Source: Planctomycetota bacterium (GTDB lineage Bacteria; Planctomycetota; Planctomycetia; Pirellulales; Pirellulaceae). From it: 37,299 nt of DNA. Under the pieces are notes generated by a model. It did not search any database, was not told the origin of the DNA, and was given only the letters and a program-made list of their open reading frames with translations. A program made the translations under genes and the position numbers. Shown here one piece after another: positions 24,730 through 33,464 of the stretch. The DNA is taken from NCBI GenBank assembly GCA_026692885.1, contig JAPLNJ010001055.1:1-37299 (forward strand), read 5' to 3'. The stretch's first letter is position 1; every line of letters begins with the position of its first letter.

Positions 24730-26802
24730 TCACGGTTGCCGTTTCGGCTTAGGGATCTTGGCACTGCTCTGGCGGCTGCGGCGTTTGTTGCCGCGCGGTT
24801 GGTAGGACTCGACTTTCACCTCGCTCACCTTCTGGCCGAGCGATTTCTGCAGCTGCACGATCCGGTCGCGGAGGGCCGCGGCCCGTTCGAATTCCAACGC
24901 CTCGGCCGCCGCCAGCATCTCGGCTTCCAACTCGTGGATGAACTCCTGCGTGACGTATTGCGTCTCATCGGTCTGGCCCACCGCCGCGTTCGCCTGGCGG
25001 TGTGCGGCGGCCTCGCCTTCAATGCCGGCTCGGATACTCTTCTTGATCGTCTCCGGCGTGATGCCGTGCTGCTGGTTGTATTGCTCCTGCAATTTTCGCC
25101 GCCGCCGCGTCTCCTCAATGGCGCGCTGCATCGAGTCGGTCACTTTGTCGCCGTACAGGAGCACCTTGGCATTGACGTTGCGCGCCGCCCGGCCGATGGT
25201 TTGGATCAGCGAGGTTTCGCTGCGCAGGAAGCCTTCTTTGTCCGCATCCAGGATGGCGACCAGGGAGACCTCCGGTAAGTCGAGTCCTTCGCGAAGCAGG
25301 TTGACCCCCACCAAAGCGTCAAAATGCCCTTCGCGCAGGTCCCGCAGCAATTCCACGCGTTCGAACGCATTCAGTTCGCTGTGCAGCCACTTGCAGGCCA
25401 CCTTCTGTTCGCTCAAGTAAGCCGAGAGATCTTCCGCCAGCCGCTTGGTCAGCACCGTGACCAGCACTCGCTCACCGACCTGCGACCGGAGGCGGATCTG
25501 TTCCAGCAAGTGCGGCACTTGGCCGCGGGCCGGCACCAGCTCGATCTCCGGATCAAGCAATCCGGTGGGGCGAATCACCTGTTCGACGACTTCCCCGCCG
25601 GTCTTGCCCAACTCGTAGGGCCTCGGCGTGGCGGACACGAAGACGGCTTGCTTGACCATCCGCTCCCATTCGTCGAACCGCATCGGCCGGTTATCCAACG
25701 CGCTGGGCAGACGGAAGCCGTGCTCGACCAGAGTCAGCTTCCGATTGCGATCGCCGGCGTACATGGCCCCGATTTGCGGGACGGTGACATGGGATTCATC
25801 GACGACCAGCAACAGGTCCTGGGGGAAGAAGTCGTACAGCGTGTCCGGTTTTTCGCCCTCGCCGCGGCCCGCCAGGTGACGACTGTAGTTTTCGACCCCT
25901 GGGCAGTAGCCGACTTGCTGCATCATCTCCAAGTCGAACCGCGTACGGGCGTTCAGACGCTGGGCTTCCAGTAATTTCCCCTCCTCGCGGAACTTCTTCA
26001 GTTGCTGCTCCAATTCGGCCCGAATGCGTTCGACAGCCGCCTCGACGCGATCTTCTGGCATGACGAAATGCTTGGCCGGATAGACGAATAACTCGTCCTG
26101 CGTGGACAGCGTCTCGCCGCTGGTGGGATTGATCAGCGACAGCTGTTCGACGTCGTCACCCCAGAATTCGACCCGATACGCATATTCCTCGTAGGACGGC
26201 CAGATCTCCACACAATCGCCGCGGACCCGGAACTTGCAGCGTTCGAAGCTCACGTCGTTACGCGAGTACTGGATATCGACCAGTTTTCTCAGCAACTCGT
26301 CCCGGTCGATCGTCTGGCCGCGGCTCAGGGCGATCATCATCCGCCGGTAGTCGTCGGGCGAACCCAAGCCATAGATGCTGGACACGCTGGCCACGATGAT
26401 GACGTCGCGGCGGCTGACCAGGGCGCTAGTGGCTGCCAGACGCAAACGATCGATTTCCTGGTTGATCGAGGCATCTTTTTCGATGTAGATGTCGCGCTGC
26501 GGGATGTACGCTTCCGGTTGGTAGTAGTCGTAGTAGCTGACGAAGTAGTGCACCGCGTTCCGCGGAAAGAATGCCTTGAATTCGGAGTATAGCTGGGCTG
26601 CCAGGGTCTTGTTGTGCGAGATCACCAGAGTGGGCCGCTGCACCTGCTGGATGACGTTCGCCATGGTGAAGGTTTTGCCCGACCCGGTGACCCCCATCAG
26701 CACTTGGTGGGGTTTGCCTTCGCGCAGGCCACGGACGAGCGCCACGATCGCTTCCGGTTGATCGCCCGCGGGTTCAAACGGTGCCTGAAGTTCAAATTGC
26801 AC
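24730..26802 (-). CDS. uvrB: UvrABC system protein B
   Basis: UvrB is the central helicase-like damage-verification subunit of nucleotide excision repair. From the GTG at 26802 the product is 690 residues, as expected. Seen in order: [11 protein letters not shown] (Q motif), [13 protein letters not shown] (Walker A), the beta-hairpin region [32 protein letters not shown] (Walker B, DESH), [50 protein letters not shown] (motif VI), and a C-terminal UVR motif ([26 protein letters not shown]) that contacts UvrC. The frame runs on to 26880, but that part overlaps the kinase gene. The kinase gene ends 22 bp upstream on the same strand. Confidence 0.97.
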   Translation of the reverse strand: MQFELQAPFEPAGDQPEAIVALVRGLREGKPHQVLMGVTGSGKTFTMANVIQQVQRPTLVISHNKTLAAQLYSEFKAFFPRNAVHYFVSYYDYYQPEAYIPQRDIYIEKDASINQEIDRLRLAATSALVSRRDVIIVASVSSIYGLGSPDDYRRMMIALSRGQTIDRDELLRKLVDIQYSRNDVSFERCKFRVRGDCVEIWPSYEEYAYRVEFWGDDVEQLSLINPTSGETLSTQDELFVYPAKHFVMPEDRVEAAVERIRAELEQQLKKFREEGKLLEAQRLNARTRFDLEMMQQVGYCPGVENYSRHLAGRGEGEKPDTLYDFFPQDLLLVVDESHVTVPQIGAMYAGDRNRKLTLVEHGFRLPSALDNRPMRFDEWERMVKQAVFVSATPRPYELGKTGGEVVEQVIRPTGLLDPEIELVPARGQVPHLLEQIRLRSQVGERVLVTVLTKRLAEDLSAYLSEQKVACKWLHSELNAFERVELLRDLREGHFDALVGVNLLREGLDLPEVSLVAILDADKEGFLRSETSLIQTIGRAARNVNAKVLLYGDKVTDSMQRAIEETRRRRKLQEQYNQQHGITPETIKKSIRAGIEGEAAAHRQANAAVGQTDETQYVTQEFIHELEAEMLAAAEALEFERAAALRDRIVQLQKSLGQKVSEVKVESYQPRGNKRRSRQSSAKIPKPKRQP

Positions 26803-26824
26803 GAGTTCTAATTCCTGTTTGGCG

Positions 26825-27727
26825 CTACGCGGCGAACCGTTCGGCGAACATATCGATTTCCAGGTCCGCCAACATGGCAACCAACTCGCTGCCCGTGGGG
26901 CGGTGTTCCGCTTGCTTCGCTAGCATCTTGCGGAGCAGACTCGCCAGACGCGTGGTGACCCGCGGATTATGGCGACGCGGATCCGGCGGCGGCTCGCACA
27001 GATGCGCCTGGGCTAGTTCGGCGGCGGAGGTGGCGGGGAACGGCAGCACGCCGGTCAGTATCTGGTAGAGCGTAACACCCAGGCTGTACACGTCGCTCGC
27101 CGGACTGCGGTGAAGCACCGTTCCCAGCACCTCCGGCGCTGCGTACGCCAGTGTGCCGGTCAGCGGCACCTCGCCGCCAGCTTGCGTTTCCGCAAGGGGG
27201 GCGGCTAAGCTCAGGTCCAGCAACGTGGTGTGACCGTCCGGCGAGACGAGGATGTTGCTTGGCTTAAGATCGCAGTGCAGCCAGCCTTGCTCGTGCAGGG
27301 CCTGGAGGGCCTCCGCCGTCTGCCGGCCGATCCACAAGGCCTGCGGCGGTGACAATTGCTCCACGGCAGCCAGCGTTGCTTGCAGGCTCACGCCCTCCAC
27401 AAAGGGCGACACGAGGTAATAGGGCGGGCGTTTGAGATGCGCCGCCAGAATGCACGCCAGATGCGGATGCGAAACCGCTTGGCCGACCTGGGCTTCACGC
27501 CGCAACAGTCGCCAGGAAGTCGCCGTTTCCTGGGAAGGCCGGGCTACTTTGATCGCGTAGTCCGACGGCGCGCAGGCTGAGCTGTCGCGTGGCCGAGCGC
27601 GATAGACGCGAGACCACGCCCCCTCGTCCAGCAACTCGACTACCGTCCAGTTGCCGATGCACGGGCAATCGCTTGCGCGGGGACGCAGCAGCACGGTTTC
27701 AGAGCCGGTGCGGTGATGTTCCGGCAT
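26825..27727 (-). CDS. Small soluble serine/threonine protein kinase (atypical motifs)
   Basis: The 300-residue product is a Hanks-type kinase domain with almost nothing else: glycine loop [16 protein letters not shown]-binding K60 in YAIKVAR, catalytic loop H151-C-D153 in [11 protein letters not shown], activation start D171-L-S in LLDLSLA, then [12 protein letters not shown] and [21 protein letters not shown]. It has no membrane helix, unlike most bacterial PASTA or sensor kinases. The HRD motif is HCD (a non-RD kinase) and DFG is DLS; the catalytic Asp and metal Asp remain, so activity is plausible. It probably forms an operon with uvrB (22-bp gap). Its substrate is unknown. Confidence 0.9.
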   Translation of the reverse strand: MPEHHRTGSETVLLRPRASDCPCIGNWTVVELLDEGAWSRVYRARPRDSSACAPSDYAIKVARPSQETATSWRLLRREAQVGQAVSHPHLACILAAHLKRPPYYLVSPFVEGVSLQATLAAVEQLSPPQALWIGRQTAEALQALHEQGWLHCDLKPSNILVSPDGHTTLLDLSLAAPLAETQAGGEVPLTGTLAYAAPEVLGTVLHRSPASDVYSLGVTLYQILTGVLPFPATSAAELAQAHLCEPPPDPRRHNPRVTTRLASLLRKMLAKQAEHRPTGSELVAMLADLEIDMFAERFAA

Positions 27728-27967
27728 GGTATCTGGGCGGACCCAAACGGTCCTCTAGCTTGCGAAACGAGCTGACGGGAATAGGGCCTGTTCTTTGCAT
27801 CGACCGGTTCGAAACGAAATACTTGTCAATTCCTCACGAAGCCGATAGATGATGGCGGCAACAGGGATATTCCTGGCGTTGGGCCTGGACAGGGCGAGAC
27901 TCGCTGTCGTTGCAGCTGGGGGAAGCTAGCGGTGTCAGCAACCGAGACACTGTCAAGAACTTCGTAG
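27728..27967. other. Gene-free stretch upstream of the Ser/Thr kinase gene
   Basis: I see no gene or RNA here. It should hold the kinase-uvrB promoter, but no good -35/-10 pair was found. Confidence 0.4.
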
Positions 27968-27984
27968 GGTGGGCTGTGCCCACC
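27968..27984. repeat. GGTGGGCTGTGCCCACC palindrome
   Basis: A short near-perfect palindrome in the context GTAGGGTGGGCTGTGCCCACCA, another sequence I know as dispersed in planctomycete genomes. It lies 20 bp from the next repeat. Confidence 0.65.
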
Positions 27985-28004
27985 ACAGTTGCTTGTGGGT
28001 TGTG

Positions 28005-28113
28005 GGCCTTGATTGGAACGTTGTGTAAAACGCTAGCAGCGGATCATCGTAAACGCGACGCGTCAGCGAGGAAACGCCGCTCTTCCTTGCTGACGCTTCT
28101 CTCGTTGGGGCCG
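28005..28113. repeat. Decayed copy of the TTGATCGGAACGTTGCGC repeat
   Basis: It begins GGCCTTGATTGGAACGTTGTG and keeps the inner inverted pair in decayed form (CGCGTCAGCGAGGAA ... TTCCTTGCTGACGCTTC). The right-hand terminal repeat is missing. The same order of blocks occurs in the full copy at 20612-20739. Confidence 0.75.
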
Positions 28114-28145
28114 GCCGACGTGCCGTCGGAATTGGTGGGGGCAGA

Positions 28146-28757
28146 TCACACCAGTAGATCGCGCACCGCGATCACTGCAACGCTCTGGCGGACGATGACC
28201 AGCGGGAGCAATTCACCCGCCCGGTACGTGTGGTGCTGCCGATAGCCCGGATTGGCGGTAGGCCCCGACGGCTCGTTGTACACCTCGATCTGCATATCGA
28301 CGAGGTTGATGATCCAGTAGGCCGCGATGCCCGCCCGGGCGTACAAACGGCCCTTCACATCGCGATCATGGGCGAGGCTCGAATCGGCAACTTCGATCAG
28401 CAAGGCGATGTCTTGCGGCCCAGGGTGGTGAGTTGCGTAGCGGCTCGCCGGGCCGAGCACGACTGCCAAATCGGGTTCGGGCTCACTGTCGTCCGTGGTA
28501 ATGGCCGACTGAATTCGTATCCGCCACCCCGTCGGCAATTGGCCGCGAAGGATTTCGTCGGTTTGGTCGATGGTGGCATCGTGACTCGGCTTGTGGGGCA
28601 TCTTGGCGACGATCCATCCTTCCAGCAGTTCCACGGGATCGTTCTCGGTCAGCACACCGGCCTGGGCCATCCGGTGGTACTCGTCCACGGTGAAGCGACG
28701 CACGGGGAACGGCGGGATTTGAGAAGCCTGCCAAGTTGGCTGAGTTGTGACCGACAT
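28146..28757 (-). CDS. Uma2-family PD-(D/E)XK endonuclease-like protein
   Basis: The 203-residue product belongs to the Uma2 (DUF820) family, which is abundant in cyanobacteria and planctomycetes. It shows RRFTVDEYHRMAQAGVL, DPVELLEGWIV, SEPEPDLAVVLGP (the active-site Asp strand), DIALLIEVADSSLAHDRDVKGRLYARAGIAAYWIIN (Glu and Lys of the nuclease core) and the final MQIEVYNEP strand. The family has a restriction-endonuclease-like fold, but its biological role is not settled. ATG 28757 is chosen (AGGA 8 nt upstream); 13 more in-frame residues upstream look unrelated. It ends close to the two palindromic repeats at 27968-28113. Confidence 0.88.
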   Translation of the reverse strand: MSVTTQPTWQASQIPPFPVRRFTVDEYHRMAQAGVLTENDPVELLEGWIVAKMPHKPSHDATIDQTDEILRGQLPTGWRIRIQSAITTDDSEPEPDLAVVLGPASRYATHHPGPQDIALLIEVADSSLAHDRDVKGRLYARAGIAAYWIINLVDMQIEVYNEPSGPTANPGYRQHHTYRAGELLPLVIVRQSVAVIAVRDLLV

Positions 28758-28945
28758 AGGCAGATTCCTATGGTGTGATCGGCCGAGTCTCGGCAACGAT
28801 CCCAGATTTTGTGTGCCCAGCCCGAGCTGCGGGATTGACTGACATCACCCTCTTCCACAGTCGCCGTGCTGTCGAGCGACCAAGGAAAGGTTGCGTGGCT
28901 CTGAACATTCTTGTACTTCCCGGACCACGTGTCAAGCCGGCGTGT

Positions 28946-29167
28946 TGGTGCAGCGTGTACGTCGACCTGAACCCGATCCGGGCCAGAGTGGCCACGACCC
29001 CAGAGACCAGCGCGTACACGTCGGCTTACGAACGGATTCAGGTAGAGCAGCCATCGCTGCCCACGCCTACGGACACGCCGGAACCGGCAATGCCGGTCCA
29101 GACCGAGCGACGAGGCGATCGCCACCGCCCCGGAACGCGTGGTCGGGACGGCTGGCAAACCGCCGAG
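28946..29167 (+). pseudogene. C-terminal fragment of a RAYT/IS200-like transposase
   Basis: In one frame the sequence reads CSVYVDLNPIRARVATTPE followed by TSAYTSAYERI. This matches the conserved end of the Y1 tyrosine transposase domain in REP-associated transposases (YVDLNP-R--LA--PE-S-yTS---RI). The following Pro/Thr-rich linker and RDGW are also like the planctomycete members. Everything before this point, including the HUH motif and the catalytic Tyr, is missing, so it is a remnant. The frame runs on into the next gene without sense. It lies 0.8 kb from two palindromic repeats of the kind such enzymes may mobilise. Confidence 0.7.
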
Positions 29168-29252
29168 ACCGAGGATATGTTGACTACACCTGTTTCAACG
29201 CAATTTGCGACAGGTTTTTCGGAAAGGACGACAACGGCAAGGAGATCGACAC

Positions 29253-30467
29253 ATGGGGATGTTCGAGACCCGGGGCCACGACACGGCCAGCACGGGCCGC
29301 AAGCCAAATACGCTGAAAAAACTGGATCGTATGAACAAGGCCCTGCGGCACGAGGAACCGGACCGCGTGCCGATCAGTGATTTCTTCTGGGGCAGCTTCA
29401 TCCGCCGTTGGCGTCAGGAACTGAATCTACCTGCAGATGCGAACCCGTACTACCACTACGATCTCGACTGGATTGTGACGGTCCCGAACATGGACCCGCA
29501 CATCCAGAGCTTTCAGACGCTCCGCGAGAACGAGTCGGAAGTCGTGGTGCGAACGGGGTTCGAGGCCGTGCTGAACAAGCGTTTCGACCTGCCCATGCCA
29601 GAAGCCGTCAGCTGGGATACGGACACGATCGAGAAACTGGAAGCCTTCGAGTTCGATGCCCCCGACGATCGTCGCCGCTATTTCTCGGTCGGCGACAACC
29701 ACATCGCGGGGGTCGGCGATGGTTTCGAACGCAACTCGCCAGCTTGGATCGAGACGGTGAAGTCGTTGCGTCCTGACTTTCCCGTGTTCGGCAGCATGCT
29801 GGAAGCCGCGGAATGTCTGACGCGGTTGATCGGCCAGGTCAATACGATGATGTGGATTGGCGAATATCCGGAGCGACTGGGCGAGCAAGTCCTGCGCATC
29901 GGCGATTTCTACTACCAGTGCTTCAAGGCGCAGCTTGAAGCCGCCCATGGACTGCTGGACGGCATGGTTATCTGGGGTGACGTGGCCTATCGCAACGCCA
30001 TGTTCTTTTCCCCTGCTTATTGGCGGACCTACTTTAAGCCGGCGGTGAAAGCCATGCTCGAATTGTCCCACCAGCACAACCTGCCGGTGATCTACCACGG
30101 TTGCGGCAACGTCAACGCGATCCTACCGGATTACATGGAGATCGGCGTGGACGCATACAATCCGCTGGAGGCCAAGGCCGACTTGGACGCGGTTCTGTTG
30201 CGGCGCCGTTACGGCCACCGCTTGGCGTTCTGCGGTAACAGCGACATTCGCGTCTGGGAAAGCGCCGATCGCGAGCGGATTCGACGTGAAGTGCTGCGGA
30301 AGCTGAACGCAGCACGCGGCGGCGGATACATCTTCCAATCGGACCACTCGGTCGCGGCCGACGTGTCCGGGCAGACCTACGACTACATCGTCCAACTGGT
30401 TCGCCAGTACGGCCGCTACCCGATCGATGTGGGTGAATTCAACGAGTTCTTGGAGGTGGCCCCGTGA
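29253..30467 (+). CDS. Uroporphyrinogen decarboxylase-superfamily protein
   Basis: The 404-residue product has the URO-D-like TIM barrel: an N-terminal KLDRMNKALRHEEPDRVPISDFFW, a central ECLTRLIGQ...MMWIGEYPERLGEQ region, WGDVAYRNAMFFSPAYWRTYFKP, VIYHGCGNVNAILPDYMEIGVDAYNPLEAKADLD, and FQSDHSVAADVSGQTYDYIVQLV. Real HemE is about 340-350 residues; this one lies in the diverse branch with corrinoid methyltransferases (MtaA/CmuA type) and enzymes of unknown reaction. ATG 29253 is chosen because AAGGAG ends 8 nt upstream. The gene overlaps rhaT by 4 bp, so it is almost certainly co-translated with the rhamnose symporter. A role in deoxysugar metabolism is inferred from this only. Confidence 0.85.
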   Translation: MGMFETRGHDTASTGRKPNTLKKLDRMNKALRHEEPDRVPISDFFWGSFIRRWRQELNLPADANPYYHYDLDWIVTVPNMDPHIQSFQTLRENESEVVVRTGFEAVLNKRFDLPMPEAVSWDTDTIEKLEAFEFDAPDDRRRYFSVGDNHIAGVGDGFERNSPAWIETVKSLRPDFPVFGSMLEAAECLTRLIGQVNTMMWIGEYPERLGEQVLRIGDFYYQCFKAQLEAAHGLLDGMVIWGDVAYRNAMFFSPAYWRTYFKPAVKAMLELSHQHNLPVIYHGCGNVNAILPDYMEIGVDAYNPLEAKADLDAVLLRRRYGHRLAFCGNSDIRVWESADRERIRREVLRKLNAARGGGYIFQSDHSVAADVSGQTYDYIVQLVRQYGRYPIDVGEFNEFLEVAP

Positions 30468-31609
30468 TCACACCTAATCCGCTGCTGGGAATCGCTCTCC
30501 ATTTCGTCGGCGCGGTATCCTCGTCGGTCTGCTACGCGCCGCAGAAGCAGGTCAAGAGCTGGTCCTGGCAAACCTATTGGATCACGCAGGCAGCATTTTG
30601 CTGGTTCCTGCTGCCGATCCTCGGTGCCCTACTGACCATCCCGCATCTGCGCGAGGTGTTGGCCGAGGCGCCGAAGCCCGCCATGCTCGCTGCATTTGTG
30701 CTCGGGATGGCCTATGGGATCGGCGGTACCGCGTTCGGGATCTCTATTCGCTACATCGGGTTTTCCCTGACCTACGCCATCGCAGTCGGCTTGTCGAGCG
30801 TGCTCGGCACCTTGCTCCCACCATTGGCGAAACCCGAATTGGCCCGTTTGCTCGTGTGGTTCGAGGGACTGTTCCACAATGGAACGGTCGACGGGGAGAC
30901 GGGGAAAGCCGCCGTCCAGAAGAGCCTGTCCGAAATCCTGAGCCAAACCGGGGGCGGGTGGGTGCTGACCGGCATCCTGATCGGCACCGTGGGAATCGGG
31001 CTTTGCGGTATCGCCGGTCGACTCAAGGAACTGGACCTCCAGGGGCAGGACGAGAAGTCGCAGTTCTCGTTGGGTAAGGGCCTGCTGCTTTCGTTGTTAG
31101 CCGGCGTCCTCTCGGCCGTGTACGGTTTCTCGCTCGAAGCGGGCGAACCCATCGCGGACGTGGCGACCAAGTTCGGGGCCGACGTCTATCGCGGCAATGT
31201 CGTCTACATCTTCTCCAACACAGGGGCGTTTCTCACCACGGCGATTTACTGTCTGTACCTGCATTTTCGGCACAAGACACTGGGCGAGTTGGTAGAACTG
31301 CCGGCGGGGCCGGAGACGGCGAGTCTGCCCATGAATTTCGCCATGGCCGCACTCACGGGGTTGCTGTGGTACCTGCAGTTCTTCTTCTACAACCTCGGCC
31401 ATGTCCGTATGGGGGAGTACAAGTTCACAAGCTGGGCCATTCACATGATCATGTTGGTGCTGGCCAGCAACCTGATCGCCATCCTATTCCGGGAGTGGAA
31501 AGGCTGTCGGCTTTCCACGTGGACGACGGTGGCCTTGGCCTTGATGGTGCTGGTCGCGGCGATCCTGTCCCTGACCTACGGTAACTACCTAGGCGGATTG
31601 CCGGCTTAG
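30464..31609 (+). CDS. rhaT: L-rhamnose/proton symporter
   Basis: The 381-residue product has about ten hydrophobic segments and the features of RhaT: NPLLGIALHFVGAVSSSVCYAPQKQVKSWSWQTYW at the start, LGMAYGIGGTAFGISIRYIGFSLTYAIAVGLSSVLGTLLPP, a cytoplasmic loop, then GVLSAVYGFSLEAGEPIA and the last helices with LTYGNYLGGLPA at the end. It imports L-rhamnose (or a related methylpentose) with H+ across the inner membrane. It is somewhat longer than the E. coli protein (344 residues), partly because of a loop after the fourth helix. The GTG start overlaps the stop of the URO-D-like gene (GTGA). Confidence 0.92.
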   Translation: MITPNPLLGIALHFVGAVSSSVCYAPQKQVKSWSWQTYWITQAAFCWFLLPILGALLTIPHLREVLAEAPKPAMLAAFVLGMAYGIGGTAFGISIRYIGFSLTYAIAVGLSSVLGTLLPPLAKPELARLLVWFEGLFHNGTVDGETGKAAVQKSLSEILSQTGGGWVLTGILIGTVGIGLCGIAGRLKELDLQGQDEKSQFSLGKGLLLSLLAGVLSAVYGFSLEAGEPIADVATKFGADVYRGNVVYIFSNTGAFLTTAIYCLYLHFRHKTLGELVELPAGPETASLPMNFAMAALTGLLWYLQFFFYNLGHVRMGEYKFTSWAIHMIMLVLASNLIAILFREWKGCRLSTWTTVALALMVLVAAILSLTYGNYLGGLPA

Positions 31610-31631
31610 CCAGACCAGGGAGCACGCCACG

Positions 31632-31757
31632 ATGCGTCAGACCTTCGTAATACTGATCGCCCTATGGGTGCTGTTGCCGTGGAGTTACCGCAGCCTGCGG
31701 CCCAGCACCGACTGTTTCGAGGCCATCCCCGCTGCGTGTACGGAAGCATCGCAGTGA
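31632..31757 (+). CDS. Small membrane peptide (41 aa), tentative
   Basis: ATG 31632 is preceded by GGGAG 9 nt upstream and starts 22 bp after rhaT. The peptide has a hydrophobic segment (FVILIALWVLLPW) with a polar tail holding two Cys. It ends 4 bp before the end of the convergent nuoD. It could be a small single-pass protein in the rhaT operon. I do not recognise it, and it may be chance. Confidence 0.35.
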   Translation: MRQTFVILIALWVLLPWSYRSLRPSTDCFEAIPAACTEASQ

Positions 31758-31761
31758 CCGG

Positions 31762-32967
31762 TCACCTGTCGATCTCGCCCAACACGATGTCCAGGGAGCC
31801 GATCACCGCCGGGACGTCGGCGATGAGGCAACCACGGCAAAGCTCCGCAGTCACCGACAGGTTGCAGAAGCAACTGCTCCGAGCACGTACACGCCAGGGG
31901 ATTGCCGAGCCATCGCTGATCACCATGAAGCCCATTTGGCCCTTGGGACATTCCGTTTCCAGGTAGGCTTCGCCGGCCGGCAACCGCTGCGTCACTTTGA
32001 CGGGAACTCCCCAGTCGCCGGTCGTTGTGCTGTAACGCTGAATCGCTTGGCGAAGCAGATCGATAGACTGGACCACCTCCAACATGCGGACATAGAAGCG
32101 ATGCCAGCAGTCGCCCAAGACGGCTTCCTGCGGGACCGGCGGGTAATCGTGATCCTGCGGATAGTGGCCGTCCTTCTGCACAATTACGTGGAACTTGTAG
32201 CCGTCGTACATCTCCGTGCAGCGTGGCTCGCCGTCACGTCGCAAATCATAGTCCACGCCGCTACCCCGCAGCACCGGTCCCGTGCAGCCGTAGTCCAAGG
32301 CCATGTCCGCCGACAAGACACCGATATTGGCGGTCCGCTTGATGAAGATCGCGTTGCTGGTCAGCAGCGTGTGATACTCCTGAATTACAGGGTCGAGTTG
32401 ATCCAGGAATTTCTCGCAGGTCTGTAGCCAGCCGCGAGGCAGATCTCCGGTCACGCCACCCGGCGCGATGTAGCTGTAGGTCAGTCGAGCGCCGCAGACT
32501 TCCTCGAAGAGGTCGAGGATTTTTTCCCGCTCGCGAAACGCGTACAGGAACGGAGTGAACGAGCCCAAATCAAGACCGTAAGCACCCATGGCGACAAAGT
32601 GACTGGCGATGCGGTTCATCTCGGCCATGATCACGCGGATGTGCTTAGCCTTTTCCGGCACAGCCAGCTTCAACAGCTTCTCAACACACAGGGACCAGCC
32701 GAGATTCATGTTCATTCCGGCCAAGTAGTCCATCCGATCCGTGTAGGGAACCCACTGACGAACCGAGACGTTCTCACCGATCTTTTCCGCACACCGGTGC
32801 AAGTAGCCGATTTGCGGCTCGACCTCGGACACGATCTCACCATCGGTCCGCAACACCACACGCAACACGCCATGCGTGCTGGGGTGTTGCGGCCCCATAT
32901 TCACGAGCATCTCGTCCGTGCGGACGTCGAATTCCACAATCCGCGGATCATCCAGTTGCGTTGCCAT
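31762..32967 (-). CDS. nuoD: NADH-quinone oxidoreductase subunit D
   Basis: NuoD is the 49-kDa peripheral-arm subunit that, with NuoB, forms the quinone-binding pocket of complex I. The 401-residue product shows MLVNMGPQHPSTHGVLRVVL, IGYLHRCAEKIGE, YTDRMDYLAGMNMNLGW, NRIASHFVAMGAYGLDLGSFTPFLYAFREREKILDLFE, YSYIAPGGVTGDLP, GCTGPVLRGSGVDYDLR and the C-terminal DVPAVIGSLDIVLGEIDR. These are complete and unbroken. It is preceded by the damaged nuoC after 27 bp and is convergent with rhaT. Confidence 0.97.
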   Translation of the reverse strand: MATQLDDPRIVEFDVRTDEMLVNMGPQHPSTHGVLRVVLRTDGEIVSEVEPQIGYLHRCAEKIGENVSVRQWVPYTDRMDYLAGMNMNLGWSLCVEKLLKLAVPEKAKHIRVIMAEMNRIASHFVAMGAYGLDLGSFTPFLYAFREREKILDLFEEVCGARLTYSYIAPGGVTGDLPRGWLQTCEKFLDQLDPVIQEYHTLLTSNAIFIKRTANIGVLSADMALDYGCTGPVLRGSGVDYDLRRDGEPRCTEMYDGYKFHVIVQKDGHYPQDHDYPPVPQEAVLGDCWHRFYVRMLEVVQSIDLLRQAIQRYSTTTGDWGVPVKVTQRLPAGEAYLETECPKGQMGFMVISDGSAIPWRVRARSSCFCNLSVTAELCRGCLIADVPAVIGSLDIVLGEIDR

Positions 32968-32994
32968 ACTGCTTTCTCGCTACGCGGTTGTTGT

Positions 32995-33383
32995 CTACCG
33001 GTTCCGAATGCCGTGATATTCCACCGGCATTTCGTAATCCTTGCGCAAGGGATACCCGACCCAGTCTTCCGGGCAAAGAATGCGACGCAGGTCGGGATGG
33101 CCCTGGAAGCGAACTCCCATCAGGTCGTAGACCTCGCGCTCGTGCCACAACGCGGTCTTCCAGATGTCGCTGACGGACGGCACCTCCGGGGGGTGCCCCG
33201 GTTGGTCGTCCTGCCATCGCGGCAGCTTGATTTTGAGCAATCCGTTTTCAGGAATCGACAGACGTCCAGCAAGGCGGCTGCCGACACCTCGATCCAGGGA
33301 TCAATGGCTTCGAGGTGGGATCCCACGATCTTGTCCCCGAATCTTGCCTGCAGGAATGGCAGCACTTGAGCAGCAACATTCAT
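32995..33383 (-). pseudogene. nuoC: NADH-quinone oxidoreductase subunit C, interrupted by an internal out-of-frame deletion
   Basis: The frame from ATG 33383 gives a good NuoC N-terminus (VLPFLQARFGDKIVG ... [11 protein letters not shown]) and then becomes senseless. A second frame starting near 33240 gives the intact C-terminal half: [74 protein letters not shown]. What is missing between them is the middle of the domain (the F-x-L-x-x-hxxVDY strand and the following VVYHL strand), about 35-50 residues, together with a frame change at about 33240-33255. NuoC is the 30-kDa subunit of complex I and is essential to the arm, so either the gene is dead or the sequence has lost a segment in assembly. 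Confidence 0.8.
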
Positions 33384-33464
33384 GATTCGATATAGCCTCT
33401 GCGTTGGTACTTGATCTCACGAGAATCGATCGCCCGGGCGATCGGAAGACATCCACGTGAGCGA

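Noticed and set aside
27910..28245. Plus-strand frame across the repeats before the Uma2-like gene
   Set aside because: Its middle (ALIGTLCKTLAADHRK) is just the translated palindromic repeat, and the end overlaps the Uma2-like gene.
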